In this document: in pieces, positions 6,672 to 16,087 of the stretch
How positions within the stretch are numbered: the stretch's first letter is position 1
Layout: each line of letters opens with the position of its first letter
Virus record (IMG/VR): IMGVR_UViG_3300028837_001532
Span: 1 to 27,961 of that record
Origin: a virus
DNA: 27,961 bases
Strand: one strand, 5' to 3'
Position numbers and translations under genes: made by a program
The notes under the pieces: model-generated
The model's database searches: none
Told to the model about the DNA's origin: nothing
The model's input: the letters and a program-made list of their open reading frames with translations, nothing else

Positions 6672-9600
6672 ATGGGAAATCGCATGATCCCATTATTGGG
6701 ATCGCTTATTGGTGGTGGGAACAAAACTAAGATTAAATATATATCTGTCGCTGCTGACTTTCCTACTAAACTTGAAGCCGATGGCTATGTATGGGACTTC
6801 TATGTCTTCACTGCAAACGTTACGGATAACGATCCTACTAAAACTAATACAGGACAAACTTTTTTAGCAGGTGAAGAGGCTGTTTGGAATCTCGTTAACT
6901 ATACAGTTTTTGGAGCTAGCGCATTATGGGGAGATAACTTAACAGATTTAACTCCTATTAATCCTAGAGATATTAATGTAGCTACAGGTCAAATATATAA
7001 AATAAATAATCAAAATATTTTTACTCGACTTAATTCTGAATTAAAAACTTTCGATAAATCAGTTTGGGGTGGAATAAATGAGCAAAACGCTTATTGGAAT
7101 AAGGTTCATAAAGATATTTCTTATTTTTTAACCTCACCTGCAACGCAAACTTTAGCAACAAGTGGGGCTGGTGATTTGGCTGCTAAAATAGCAACTCTTA
7201 TTGACGGAGATATTTTAGAAATTCAGACAGACGCAAGTTATTCACAAATTACAATTCCAGCAGGAAAGAGATTTGCGATACGTGTTAAATTGGGTTATCA
7301 CGTCCAATTAAATACCGCACAGGCAATCTTATTATCTAATAGTGGAGCAAATGTATTTTTAAGCGGATTTATTCTTGATGGTAATCCGGGGGGGTCGCAT
7401 AGTCAAGGGTCTGGAATTGCTTTTGTTCATCAAGCTCAGCTTAAAGATATTACATTGCATAACTGTACTTGTAGAAATAATAATCATAGTGCTGTTCTTT
7501 TGTCTTATCACCAATCTACAGGTGGAGATAATTATACAACTGCAAATTTATTATCTGAATTTTCTGAAAGAATTGCTTTTGTAGATTGTCATTTTTTTGG
7601 GGCTTCAAATGAAGCGACAGAAGGAGGAGCTATTACAGCTCGAGGAATAAAACATTTATTAATTGAGAATTGTACTTACAATGGTCAAGATTTAGCTAGA
7701 CAAATTCATTTACAAAATTGTATTGAAGCTATACTTATTTCAACTGATGTCCAACGAGGAGGTGGTGCAGGTAATGGCGAAGCCTTTAAGTTTGATAAAA
7801 TAGGAACTCCAGTTGGCTATAAAAATTCAGCTATTGTTATAAATTGTCGTGCAAAAGACTGTATTGAAGGGTTTGATATTGATGATGACGCTGAAGTCAT
7901 TTGTATTGATTGTATCGCTGAAGGATGCAGTGCGGAAGGATTTTCAGTGGATGATAGTGGTAAAGGAACATTAATTAATTGTATTGGTTTTAATAATACT
8001 GATGGAGTAAGACAGGAAGTTGGAGCGGATATTGAATTAAAAGGATGTAACTTTTTTAATAATAAGACTAATGATTATCGAATGGATGGTGGCTATACTC
8101 CTGATTCATCTAATATTAGTGATCCTGATCAGACGTTTTTCAATTGGGTAAATTTCCCAGTTATTCAAAAAGAACCAACGGGATTTACAAAGCCGGAAGA
8201 TATCATAGTAACTTATGATTCAAGTGCCAGAACAGTTACATTAACAGGAACAGTAAATGGCTATTTTCGTGGTAAAAGAGTTCCAGCACTGGTAAATGGT
8301 TATGTATCGCCTACCCATTCAGTTACTAATGGCAGATATTATTTAGTTTATAACGATAGTGGTTTTCAATGGGTAATAGATGGCAGTCAAAAATTTTATG
8401 ATTTATTGATTGCATTTGTGAATTATGGAGTTTCCTATAAATGGGGACAAAGAGAATGTCATGGATTACTACCCTGGCAATCTCATAAGATAGATCATGA
8501 CACGATTGGAACTTATAGAGAGTCAGGAGGAACTTTCGATGATTATCTTGAAGATAGTATCACTGTTACAGATAGACAGCCAAGCGTAAGCGCATGTTTA
8601 TTAAAAGATGAAGATTTACCAACTTTAAATCCACTTTTAACTGCTAGTGGTAATTATAATAATTTTTATTTATCTTCAACAGAGACAGCAAATTTTAATA
8701 AAACCGCAACAGATATTGTGCCATTAAGCACCAATCAACCTTATTGGAATGAATTTACAGGAGGGGCATGGCAGCAGACATTAATGTCTAATAATTATTA
8801 TATGTCTATTTGGGTTGCGGAAATTCCAGTGACGGCTGATGCAGTATCTCAGGATTATAGACTTGTATGGATTCAAGGACAAAATGAAACCTTTACAATA
8901 ATAGAACAAAGAGCATTAGAGCCAAAAAATAATGTAAATATTGGGGAATTAAATAGTCTAACGCCAGAAATAAATTTTATTGGTCAAATTATAATTCAAT
9001 ATTTAGGCAATAATTGGGTTATAAAAGAAATAAACGAATTAAAAGGAACAAAAGCTTCGCAAGTAGGCGCACCGGCTGGAGCTTATTTATCAGTTGTAAC
9101 TTCTGATCCAAGTTTAACTGGATTGGGAACTGTATCGAGTCCCTTAAGTGTTGCCGGTGGAAGTGAAGATTTATGGGATAGATTAAAAATAAGAGTTAGT
9201 CCAGAAGTTTATGTAATTGAACCAGCCGCCGCACATCTTAATGACGGAATCGCTTTAAATGGATTTATGCCTAATTTACCGGATATTCCATCAACAGTTA
9301 AATATTTGCATGGATTATTTGACGTTGGAAGCGGTGTCCCTGCTCATAGAAGTTATTTATATAGCCCAACTTCCACATATCCAAACTATAGTTGGTCTCT
9401 GGCTAATGATTTTGGGGCAACAACCCATCTGGCGATGACTTTAAGTTACACAGAATTAAATATTGGCAGCAATAAAATAATTAAAACACCAATAGGATTG
9501 ACATTTAATCCGCAATCAAGCGCACCTGCTACAGCAGATGGAACTGTATATTATAACTCTACTGCTACTGAATTTCAATTTAGAGAAAATGGAGTTTGGA

Positions 9601-11333
9601 ATACGCTTAAAGCTACTAATTTATGGGATAGAATAAGCACAGTATTACAACCTCATAATGTTGGTGATGATGTAGATTTAGGTACTGGTAATTTAAGAGC
9701 ATTAAATGTAAGCGCGGAATCCGGGCCAAGCGTAACTGGCTTATCTCCAGGGTTTTTACTGATAAGAAACACATTAACGACAATATCTGCTGATAATATT
9801 TTTCAACAGATCGCCAATTGGAATTCAGCGCCAGCAATGATTGGCACCGAAACATCTATACTTGTTCAACAAAAAGTTGAAGGCGGCAGCTTGGAAGATA
9901 TGAGTTATATGACTTGGGGGACTGAGACAAATTGGGCATTACCCATTGTATCGAGAGATGGTTATTTCGATTTTTACTTAACCCGGAAAGGAATTAAAAC
10001 TAAAGTTTATTCAATTGTGACTGATCCAGTTTATACGAACGAGCATTTATTTAAGATTGAAGGCGGTTTGGTTATAAATGCTAATTCAGCAACTCCAATT
10101 GCTATAGATAATATACATACCCCTAATCAAATTAATATGATATGCGGTAGTACAATATTTAGCGTAATAAGTTCCGGAATAATTGATCAAGATTTACGAG
10201 TTGCTAATTGGCCTACCTGGAACGGTATAATTTATAATCCACGCACTTCTGCTCCAGCATCAGGAAATGGAACAGTTTATTATAATTCAACATTAAATAA
10301 ATTTCAGTTTAGAGAAAATGGAGTTTGGGAAACACTAAGTGCTAGTAATTATAGCACATTTATTAGTTTAACTGATACGTCAAGTTCTTATACAACAGCA
10401 TTAGCATTATGGCGAAGCAATGGAACACCGAACGGAATAGACGAATCGACTACGCTATTGTTACAGCCATTAGCAAATGCTTTTGGATTTCAAAGGGGGA
10501 GTTCAACTTTAACGGTTAATACTACATGCACAATTAATCAGGATATAAGCACTGCTTCGACTCCTTCATGGCCCAATATTAGTTTAACTAATACAGCCCC
10601 TCCCAATGGATTAGCGATTAGTCTAGCGACTCTGCCTACATTTGAAACAGGTATTGGTGTAAATAATAATAATAAATTTATTTACAACAATCCTAATGGA
10701 CCGGCTGTTATTTCGTCAGAAAATATAACATTGATAGTGGATTCAGATAACACAACAACAAGCACTGCAAAAGTTAGTTTTCGAGCAAATACTATAGGGG
10801 TTACAGCTGGATTTGAATTTTTTAAGGTTATAGAACACGGTAGAGCATTACTTAAATGTCCTGCTGGTATTGCCGGTTCTACTGCGTTATTTGAAATTGA
10901 TACAACTGATTTGACTGATCAATCAATGTTACAGTTTAGCAAAGGAGGAGTTAAACAATGGCAATTAACAAGCCGTAATCAGATTGATAGTCCTAATAAT
11001 AGATTATCAATATATAATGCAGGCGGTTCACAAGTATGGTCAATGCTTCAAGACGGAAGTTTAACACTTCCAAATATATTTCATATATCTGATATCCGAG
11101 GTATTAGTGGTGGAGCGACAGTATTTAAAACAAGTGGGGGCAGTTCTATTCTTTCTATTTTAAACGCTAATGATGTAATCACGGAACGTTATTTTTCTTT
11201 TCATGAATATGCAGGCGCTCCAACTCCTAGCAATGGTTATAGCAGTATATATGTTGATTCTGCAACAGGCGATTTAAAGTGGAGAGTGCAACATGGTGCC
11301 GTTACTAAAACATATACTTTACAAACTTTTTAA
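6672..11333 (+). CDS. Giant tail spike / tail fibre with beta-helix domain
   Basis: This 1553-residue protein is probably the main receptor-binding and possibly glycan-degrading spike. After an N-terminal virion-attachment region, residues about 160-490 show the short repeated coils of a right-handed parallel beta-helix (GKRFAIRV, ANVFLSGFILDG, CTCRNNNHSAVLL, IDCIAEGCSAEGF). Residues about 540-800 are beta-rich. Later parts contain a module repeated near residues 948, 1191 and more weakly 1514 (SAPA..GTVYYNS, FQFRENGVW). DNA of the first two copies shares 21 identical bases (9579-9599 and 10308-10328). No S74 chaperone ending is seen. It begins three bases after the previous stop, with GAGG about ten bases upstream. 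Catalytic residues cannot be assigned. Confidence 0.8.
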   Translation: MGNRMIPLLGSLIGGGNKTKIKYISVAADFPTKLEADGYVWDFYVFTANVTDNDPTKTNTGQTFLAGEEAVWNLVNYTVFGASALWGDNLTDLTPINPRDINVATGQIYKINNQNIFTRLNSELKTFDKSVWGGINEQNAYWNKVHKDISYFLTSPATQTLATSGAGDLAAKIATLIDGDILEIQTDASYSQITIPAGKRFAIRVKLGYHVQLNTAQAILLSNSGANVFLSGFILDGNPGGSHSQGSGIAFVHQAQLKDITLHNCTCRNNNHSAVLLSYHQSTGGDNYTTANLLSEFSERIAFVDCHFFGASNEATEGGAITARGIKHLLIENCTYNGQDLARQIHLQNCIEAILISTDVQRGGGAGNGEAFKFDKIGTPVGYKNSAIVINCRAKDCIEGFDIDDDAEVICIDCIAEGCSAEGFSVDDSGKGTLINCIGFNNTDGVRQEVGADIELKGCNFFNNKTNDYRMDGGYTPDSSNISDPDQTFFNWVNFPVIQKEPTGFTKPEDIIVTYDSSARTVTLTGTVNGYFRGKRVPALVNGYVSPTHSVTNGRYYLVYNDSGFQWVIDGSQKFYDLLIAFVNYGVSYKWGQRECHGLLPWQSHKIDHDTIGTYRESGGTFDDYLEDSITVTDRQPSVSACLLKDEDLPTLNPLLTASGNYNNFYLSSTETANFNKTATDIVPLSTNQPYWNEFTGGAWQQTLMSNNYYMSIWVAEIPVTADAVSQDYRLVWIQGQNETFTIIEQRALEPKNNVNIGELNSLTPEINFIGQIIIQYLGNNWVIKEINELKGTKASQVGAPAGAYLSVVTSDPSLTGLGTVSSPLSVAGGSEDLWDRLKIRVSPEVYVIEPAAAHLNDGIALNGFMPNLPDIPSTVKYLHGLFDVGSGVPAHRSYLYSPTSTYPNYSWSLANDFGATTHLAMTLSYTELNIGSNKIIKTPIGLTFNPQSSAPATADGTVYYNSTATEFQFRENGVWNTLKATNLWDRISTVLQPHNVGDDVDLGTGNLRALNVSAESGPSVTGLSPGFLLIRNTLTTISADNIFQQIANWNSAPAMIGTETSILVQQKVEGGSLEDMSYMTWGTETNWALPIVSRDGYFDFYLTRKGIKTKVYSIVTDPVYTNEHLFKIEGGLVINANSATPIAIDNIHTPNQINMICGSTIFSVISSGIIDQDLRVANWPTWNGIIYNPRTSAPASGNGTVYYNSTLNKFQFRENGVWETLSASNYSTFISLTDTSSSYTTALALWRSNGTPNGIDESTTLLLQPLANAFGFQRGSSTLTVNTTCTINQDISTASTPSWPNISLTNTAPPNGLAISLATLPTFETGIGVNNNNKFIYNNPNGPAVISSENITLIVDSDNTTTSTAKVSFRANTIGVTAGFEFFKVIEHGRALLKCPAGIAGSTALFEIDTTDLTDQSMLQFSKGGVKQWQLTSRNQIDSPNNRLSIYNAGGSQVWSMLQDGSLTLPNIFHISDIRGISGGATVFKTSGGSSILSILNANDVITERYFSFHEYAGAPTPSNGYSSIYVDSATGDLKWRVQHGAVTKTYTLQTF

Positions 11334-11346
11334 TTATATTTATACT
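11318..11346 (+). promoter_or_regulatory. Sigma70-like promoter for the lysis cassette
   Basis: TTTACA (11318-11323) and TATACT (11341-11346) are separated by exactly 17 bases, five of six matches each. It lies across the end of the tail-spike gene and 32 bases before the first lysis-cassette gene, suggesting separate expression of the lysis genes. Confidence 0.5.
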
Positions 11347-11377
11347 TAATTTTTTGAAATAAATTAAAGGAAAAAAT

Positions 11378-11758
11378 ATGAAACTTAAATTACTAGATAT
11401 TTGGATAGCAGTTCCAGAACTTAATAAACATCAAACTGAAATACCGGCTAAAATAGCATATAAATTAGCTCGTCTTAAATCAATTTTAGAAGAAAGATAT
11501 ATCGAAATAAATAAACAAAAAAATGAATTAGTTAACAAGTATGGAGTATTAAATGAAAATAAACAACTTCATATTAGCTCTAAACCTGAGCATAAAGATA
11601 AAAAGGATAAATTTATTAAAGAATTCGATGATCTTTTAAAAGAAGAATGCGATATTTTATTTGATAGTGTTATAACTCAAAATGATCTTGAAAAAATAGA
11701 AGCTAGCATTCAATTTATTCAAGCTATTCAATTTTGTATTAATGAAGATAACACATGA
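11378..11758 (+). CDS. DUF1617-like phage protein
   Basis: The 126-residue, helical, charged protein resembles the DUF1617 group from phage tail/lysis borders: an N-terminal LKLLDIWIAVPELNK, then IPAKIAYKLARLKSILEE, NELVNKYG, a variable linker and an acidic C-terminal block (FDDLLKEECDILFD). Function is unknown for the family. AAAGGA precedes the ATG. It overlaps the holin gene by ATGA, so the two are translationally coupled. Family assignment is from remembered pattern only. Confidence 0.5.
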   Translation: MKLKLLDIWIAVPELNKHQTEIPAKIAYKLARLKSILEERYIEINKQKNELVNKYGVLNENKQLHISSKPEHKDKKDKFIKEFDDLLKEECDILFDSVITQNDLEKIEASIQFIQAIQFCINEDNT

Positions 11759-12183
11759 ATCCAGTATTAATTCAACCAGCATTAACATTAGTAGGAATGA
11801 TTGTTCCCCAAGCCTTTGATTTTCTAAGAAAAGTATTTATTAAAGGAGATAATGATTTAACTGATAATACAATGAATTCTATTGCTTTATCAAAACCAGA
11901 AATACTGCCTTCTTATGTTGAAGCTTATGCTAAATTAATTGAATCAAAAATAAATTATTTTAATCGAGATGTTTCTGGCGAAATACCGAGATGGATAGCG
12001 GGTTTTAGAGCATTGATAATTCCTACTGTTGTAACTATCTCAATGGGATGTATGGTTTATAGTCTTATAATGTCAGGATTTGGATTACATTTTACTACTA
12101 TTGGTACTGGAATAATAGATTCATGCAGTACAATAGCTGGCGGATGGATCGGATTTAAATTTAAATTCGATGGCGAAAAGTAA
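11755..12183 (+). CDS. Holin-like membrane protein
   Basis: This 142-residue protein has hydrophobic segments at about residues 3-20, 83-107 and 113-134, the last two forming a clear hairpin. The stretch RWIAGFRALIIPTVV, followed by a second membrane helix ending GGWIGFKFKF, resembles three-TM holins of the gene-transfer-agent type. Holins time lysis by making holes in the inner membrane. An endolysin gene two positions downstream and an XhlA-like gene after it support the role. Its start overlaps the previous gene. Confidence 0.65.
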   Translation: MNPVLIQPALTLVGMIVPQAFDFLRKVFIKGDNDLTDNTMNSIALSKPEILPSYVEAYAKLIESKINYFNRDVSGEIPRWIAGFRALIIPTVVTISMGCMVYSLIMSGFGLHFTTIGTGIIDSCSTIAGGWIGFKFKFDGEK

Positions 12184-12203
12184 AAAACAGAGGTTATTAT
12201 TAA

Positions 12204-12440
12204 ATGCTTAGTCTTGAAACTTTATTATACATTAAAACGCTGCTTGAATGTGATTTTCAGTTGTCCTATGAAAAAGACAAAAGAAAAAAAGGATGCGCAG
12301 GCGAGATGCCTACGAATACAATGTTTATTAAACAGCATCTAGAAGCGATAATGTATGAAATTTATATACTTAAGAATACTCCGAAACCGACACCATGGTT
12401 TAAAAAGATTTTTCGAATAAAAAAGAAAGGAAAAAAATAA
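12204..12440 (+). CDS. Small hypothetical protein in the lysis cassette
   Basis: The 78-residue product is helical with a basic C-terminus (WFKKIFRIKKKGKK). GAGG lies about ten bases before the ATG. No transmembrane segment or known motif is visible. It lies between the holin-like gene and the endolysin gene, so a part in lysis control is possible but unproven. Confidence 0.55.
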   Translation: MLSLETLLYIKTLLECDFQLSYEKDKRKKGCAGEMPTNTMFIKQHLEAIMYEIYILKNTPKPTPWFKKIFRIKKKGKK

Positions 12441-12470
12441 TTAATTTTTTTGTAAATTAAAGGATAGATT

Positions 12471-12809
12471 ATGAAATTATGGGAAAAACAAGCTATTTTT
12501 GCTAAAAATGTTGCAAAGTTAATTTTGTATATTTTTGATGAGAATTATTATTGTACATTTGGTGAGGCTACTAGATCAAAAGAACAAGCTGAATTAAACG
12601 CTAAAAAAGGTATAGGAATACTAGATAGTCAGCATCGTAAACGACTTGCGGTAGATTTTAATTTATTTTCACCTGAAGGAATATATTTAACTGACAGTAA
12701 AGATTATTTAAAATTTGGCAAATACTGGAAAAGTCTATCGTTACAAAATCGGTGGGGTGGCGATTTTGCTAAAGGAGACGGGAATCATTTCGAAATGAAA
12801 GAGGGATAA
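12471..12809 (+). CDS. Endolysin, M15-family peptidase
   Basis: This short zinc peptidase of 112 residues cleaves the peptide side chains of peptidoglycan, as do the L-alanyl-D-glutamate or D-Ala-D-Ala peptidases of the VanY/M15 group. The zinc ligands are visible: H55 and D62 in SQHRKRLAVDF and H106 in GNHFEM, with E108 next to it. RWGGDF (residues 94-99) is also typical. Length suits a single catalytic domain without a cell-wall-binding part, as is common in phages of Gram-negative hosts. No signal peptide is seen, so it needs the holin for release. Confidence 0.85.
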   Translation: MKLWEKQAIFAKNVAKLILYIFDENYYCTFGEATRSKEQAELNAKKGIGILDSQHRKRLAVDFNLFSPEGIYLTDSKDYLKFGKYWKSLSLQNRWGGDFAKGDGNHFEMKEG

Positions 12810-12813
12810 ATAT

Positions 12814-13131
12814 ATGGGTGCTGATTTTCAAATAGACAAATTATTAGAGTTTATTACAAGTAGATTAGATACAATTGAGCAGGATATAAAAAAATTAAGC
12901 GATAAATTTGATCAAAAATGGGATAAAGAAGTTAGAAAAAGATTTCATGATTTAAGAGATGGTATTCTATCTAAGTTACAGTATAAGCTTAACGATTTAG
13001 ACGATCGTTTAATGTTATTTGAGCAATCTAATAATTATCGTAAAAAAGGTATATCATTCTTTTTTAAAACTTTTTTTGCCTTTTGTTTCGCTATTGGTGG
13101 TATTGTTTTAGATAGACTATGGAAAAATTAA
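12814..13131 (+). CDS. XhlA-like coiled-coil membrane protein
   Basis: The 105-residue protein has a long amphipathic, probably coiled-coil part (residues 5-72) and one C-terminal membrane helix (about 79-99) ending RLWKN. This is the layout of haemolysin XhlA-type phage lysis proteins; an inner-membrane spanin would have the helix at the N-terminus. It follows the endolysin by four bases and ends the plus-strand arm. Its stop overlaps the stop of the converging primase gene. Confidence 0.5.
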   Translation: MGADFQIDKLLEFITSRLDTIEQDIKKLSDKFDQKWDKEVRKRFHDLRDGILSKLQYKLNDLDDRLMLFEQSNNYRKKGISFFFKTFFAFCFAIGGIVLDRLWKN

Positions 13132-15719
13132 TACAGATTAAAAATAAATTCATAACATCGCATATGATGTCCTTTAAAATTTTGATTTTTAGCCTTTGGT
13201 ATTTTAAGTAACTTTTTAGCTGTAACTTCGCCGCAAGAAAAATTAAGTTTTATAAATTCCTTTACAACTTTAGTACCTACATAAAGAATATCTCGTTTTT
13301 CATCTTTTGTTCCTTTAACTAAACGTGCTTTTACTGAATTATATGGAACTTTAATTTCGTCTTTAACTTTATTTAAAACTAAAATGTGACCTGTTAAATA
13401 ATCTTTTAAAGCGCTTTGAAACTCTAAAAGATTTTCGAAACCTCTATTTTCTCTTAAATTTTGAGCATTTACAACTTCTTGTGATCGTATAGTTTCTATA
13501 AACCACTCATAATATTTATTATAGTCAAAATCAATTAATTTTAATCCTAACGCTAATTTAGCAATTGTAAAAGTAGCAGCGCCTAAACAACTCCAAAAAC
13601 GCTTATCTCTACCTGTAAACTCACAAAATTTTAAATACTCCTCTTCTAAATACTTTAAAAGAGTTGATTTATTTTTTATAATATAAGGTATAAGTTTTCT
13701 ACCTAAATGACCATAATTATTATGAAGTATATTATCTATTACAACTAAATCTTTATCTTTATACGTCGGCATTTCTACATGTAACTCTAAAATACGATTT
13801 CTTTCAGCCATTCCAAGTTCAGTAATATCCTTATCTAAAATAGGTTTATTAGTAGTCATAAGAGTAACTGTCTGCCATATTGACGCAGTATCAGATAAAG
13901 AACCATCTTTTTTACATCTTGCTTTTCCTTTTCCATTGACTAATCTATATATAAGATCAGAAAATTTCATTTTACTTGTTTCGTCTATTCTTAAAGGCAT
14001 ATTTTTAATTGCAGCTGCTCGTCCAATCATACTTGTATAAGTATCAGCAGACGATATAAAACCAGCTATTTCAGGATCACCCCATGCGCTCAATGCTATT
14101 TTATGTGATAGTGTTTTACATACTCCACTTACACCTTCTAAAGATAAAATACAGTTTCTAGCTGTTGTATAACAAATAAGAGGGCTTCCTATTGACGCTA
14201 ATAAACTAAACATATGAGGCATAAAAGTATCATTTTGATTATAAAAATCTATTATTTTTTTCCATTTTTTAAAACTTCCTTTAGTTTTAAACCCTTTCAG
14301 ATAAGAAGACATTTTTCTATCAATTATGTATTTTATTGGTTTAATATCTTCTGATAATCCTTTTCCATTTTCCTCAAAAAGAAAAGCTTCGTCACTCTGC
14401 CAGCCTAAAGAATTAACAGCTTTAAAAGGTTTTATATCAGCATCTACGATGTTTGATATATAATCTCTAAGAAATTTATTTACTATTTTTTTATTAGTAA
14501 TTACTGATTTTCCATCTAATAAACTCATCGTAGCTTTAACATCCGATAAGATATTCGCAGGAAATCTAAATTCTATAATTGTTTTTTTAGTAAGATAGCA
14601 CCTCAAAAGATAAGTTCTTTCAAAAGGCCTGCTAAAATCTTCACACAGCAAATCAATTATATAAATAGGTTTTTTTGAGGCCTGAACTGATTCTTCGTTT
14701 TTAGTATTGTATGTAAAAATACCATGTTCATTAATTATCCAACAGCCTTTAGGGTTTATAGGTGCTAAGTCTATTAATATTTGCGCCCGTGATTTTTCCT
14801 CTGGTGTTAAATCTTTGATTAAAGTTTTAGTGTCTACATCTTTTACACCAAAAATAATAGGAGTTTTAATTTTCCCTTTATAAGGACAGGCATTACAATA
14901 ATCACAACAGTTTTGAAATGTTTCGCAGCAAGTTGGGCCAATATCCTTTTTTTCTAAGTTATTAAGTTTATTATTAGTTTCCTGCTCATTATAACGCTTG
15001 TCTTTGCTGCTCCACTCGTGACATAACTCTTTACCATTCTTACAGTGGCGTACCAATTGAACAGAGTGCATCCATAGCTCTTCAGATTCAGCGCATCCAG
15101 TTTCTTTAAATACTTTAATAACAGTGCATTTCTTTGCAATTAAATCTGCATCCGCGGGGGGATAGTCGAAATGTTGTAATGCTTCTGCTAAAGAATCTTT
15201 AGACTTATTAAAAGAATTATTTTGGTTAATATCTGTAAGAATGAAATCATCAAATATATCTTGGAATTGCTTTAAATTAATATTAAAAACATCACAATCT
15301 TCTGCTACTTCATAATGATTTTCATTTGGATGAATTGATCCTGGACCGACCGCTTGGCAGCCATAAGATAAAACTTCGCCGTAATGTTTGCTGTTTTTAG
15401 TTAGAATTATTTTCTTTTTAATATCAGGACAGTAATAATAAAAATGATAACCGCCACCGCCAGTTTTTACTGTGAAAGTTGTAGGTAAATATTTTAAAAC
15501 TAAATCAACAATCTCTTTATGATCAGCGTCAATAACAATTAAATCATTATGGCCTGTCAGTACACCATAGTTATTAAGTTCGCTTGTCCATTCCTGTATA
15601 TCGTCATAATTGTAAGGTTTGTTAGGCCAATCTTTCTCAAATGGTGCTTTAGACATCCTTTGAAGTTTTACGAATTTACAGTTTTTTAAACGTGCGGGTA
15701 TATGTATCTCTACTAACAT
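13128..15719 (-). CDS. Primase-helicase: PrimPol domain plus DUF927 ATPase
   Basis: This 863-residue replication protein makes primers and unwinds DNA. Residues about 15-150 are an archaeo-eukaryotic primase/polymerase domain with catalytic D64 and D66 (VIDADH), GGGGYH with H92, and QAVGPGSIHP (122-131). A cysteine cluster near 255-280 (CCETFQ, CNACPYK) probably binds zinc. The C-terminal half is a DUF927-type helicase ATPase with Walker A at 529-536 (GVSGVCKT), SAWGDPE, Walker B RIDE and TTNKPI. Walker A has Cys534 where Gly is usual. The start has only a weak ribosome site; a TATAAT without a good -35 lies upstream. It ends the replication operon. Confidence 0.85.
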   Translation of the reverse strand: MLVEIHIPARLKNCKFVKLQRMSKAPFEKDWPNKPYNYDDIQEWTSELNNYGVLTGHNDLIVIDADHKEIVDLVLKYLPTTFTVKTGGGGYHFYYYCPDIKKKIILTKNSKHYGEVLSYGCQAVGPGSIHPNENHYEVAEDCDVFNINLKQFQDIFDDFILTDINQNNSFNKSKDSLAEALQHFDYPPADADLIAKKCTVIKVFKETGCAESEELWMHSVQLVRHCKNGKELCHEWSSKDKRYNEQETNNKLNNLEKKDIGPTCCETFQNCCDYCNACPYKGKIKTPIIFGVKDVDTKTLIKDLTPEEKSRAQILIDLAPINPKGCWIINEHGIFTYNTKNEESVQASKKPIYIIDLLCEDFSRPFERTYLLRCYLTKKTIIEFRFPANILSDVKATMSLLDGKSVITNKKIVNKFLRDYISNIVDADIKPFKAVNSLGWQSDEAFLFEENGKGLSEDIKPIKYIIDRKMSSYLKGFKTKGSFKKWKKIIDFYNQNDTFMPHMFSLLASIGSPLICYTTARNCILSLEGVSGVCKTLSHKIALSAWGDPEIAGFISSADTYTSMIGRAAAIKNMPLRIDETSKMKFSDLIYRLVNGKGKARCKKDGSLSDTASIWQTVTLMTTNKPILDKDITELGMAERNRILELHVEMPTYKDKDLVVIDNILHNNYGHLGRKLIPYIIKNKSTLLKYLEEEYLKFCEFTGRDKRFWSCLGAATFTIAKLALGLKLIDFDYNKYYEWFIETIRSQEVVNAQNLRENRGFENLLEFQSALKDYLTGHILVLNKVKDEIKVPYNSVKARLVKGTKDEKRDILYVGTKVVKEFIKLNFSCGEVTAKKLLKIPKAKNQNFKGHHMRCYEFIFNLY

Positions 15720-15786
15720 AGAATACTCGATAACAATAAGTTTTTAAATTTAATGCGATTATACTGTATAAAATTTAATCTTTTAT

Positions 15787-16086
15787 TTATAAGTTATTTA
15801 AAAAATTTATAAAATCTTGTTTTATAGTGTATATTATTTCTTTTTTTCGATGTCTATAATCATTTAATTTTTCAGTTAAACTTCTTTCTAGATTAATTTT
15901 TAAAGGATTTAGTTTTAAAAAAAGAAATAATTGGTCTATTTTTCTCTTTAAAAAAGGCGATATTTTATTATTAGTATGTATTAAACATATATAAGACGCT
16001 GTTACATCTAAAATAGTTGCTAAATCTTTACTATTTAAACAGTATAATTGTTGAAACTCTTTTAATTTTTTTTGCAATTCATGCAT
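15787..16086 (-). CDS. XRE-type helix-turn-helix regulator
   Basis: The ATG at 16086 is preferred over one nine codons upstream because AAAGGA sits eight bases before it and it directly follows the previous stop. The 99-residue product has a Cro/XRE-like DNA-binding region (LNSKDLATILDVTASYICLI, recognition helix about TASYICLIHTNN) and a lysine-rich helical tail. It may regulate its own operon, whose strong promoter at 18142 carries dyad sequence, but no operator pairing can be shown. It is weakly conserved compared with standard repressors and lacks a peptidase domain. Confidence 0.6.
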   Translation of the reverse strand: MHELQKKLKEFQQLYCLNSKDLATILDVTASYICLIHTNNKISPFLKRKIDQLFLFLKLNPLKINLERSLTEKLNDYRHRKKEIIYTIKQDFINFLNNL

Positions 16087-16087
16087 T

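Noticed and set aside
7375-7584. 69-codon plus-strand frame inside the tail spike gene
   Set aside because: It is hydrophobic shadow translation of the beta-helix coding region, with no ribosome site.
9616-9855. 79-codon minus-strand frame inside the tail spike gene
   Set aside because: It is wholly inside a clear coding region, with no start signal or family pattern.
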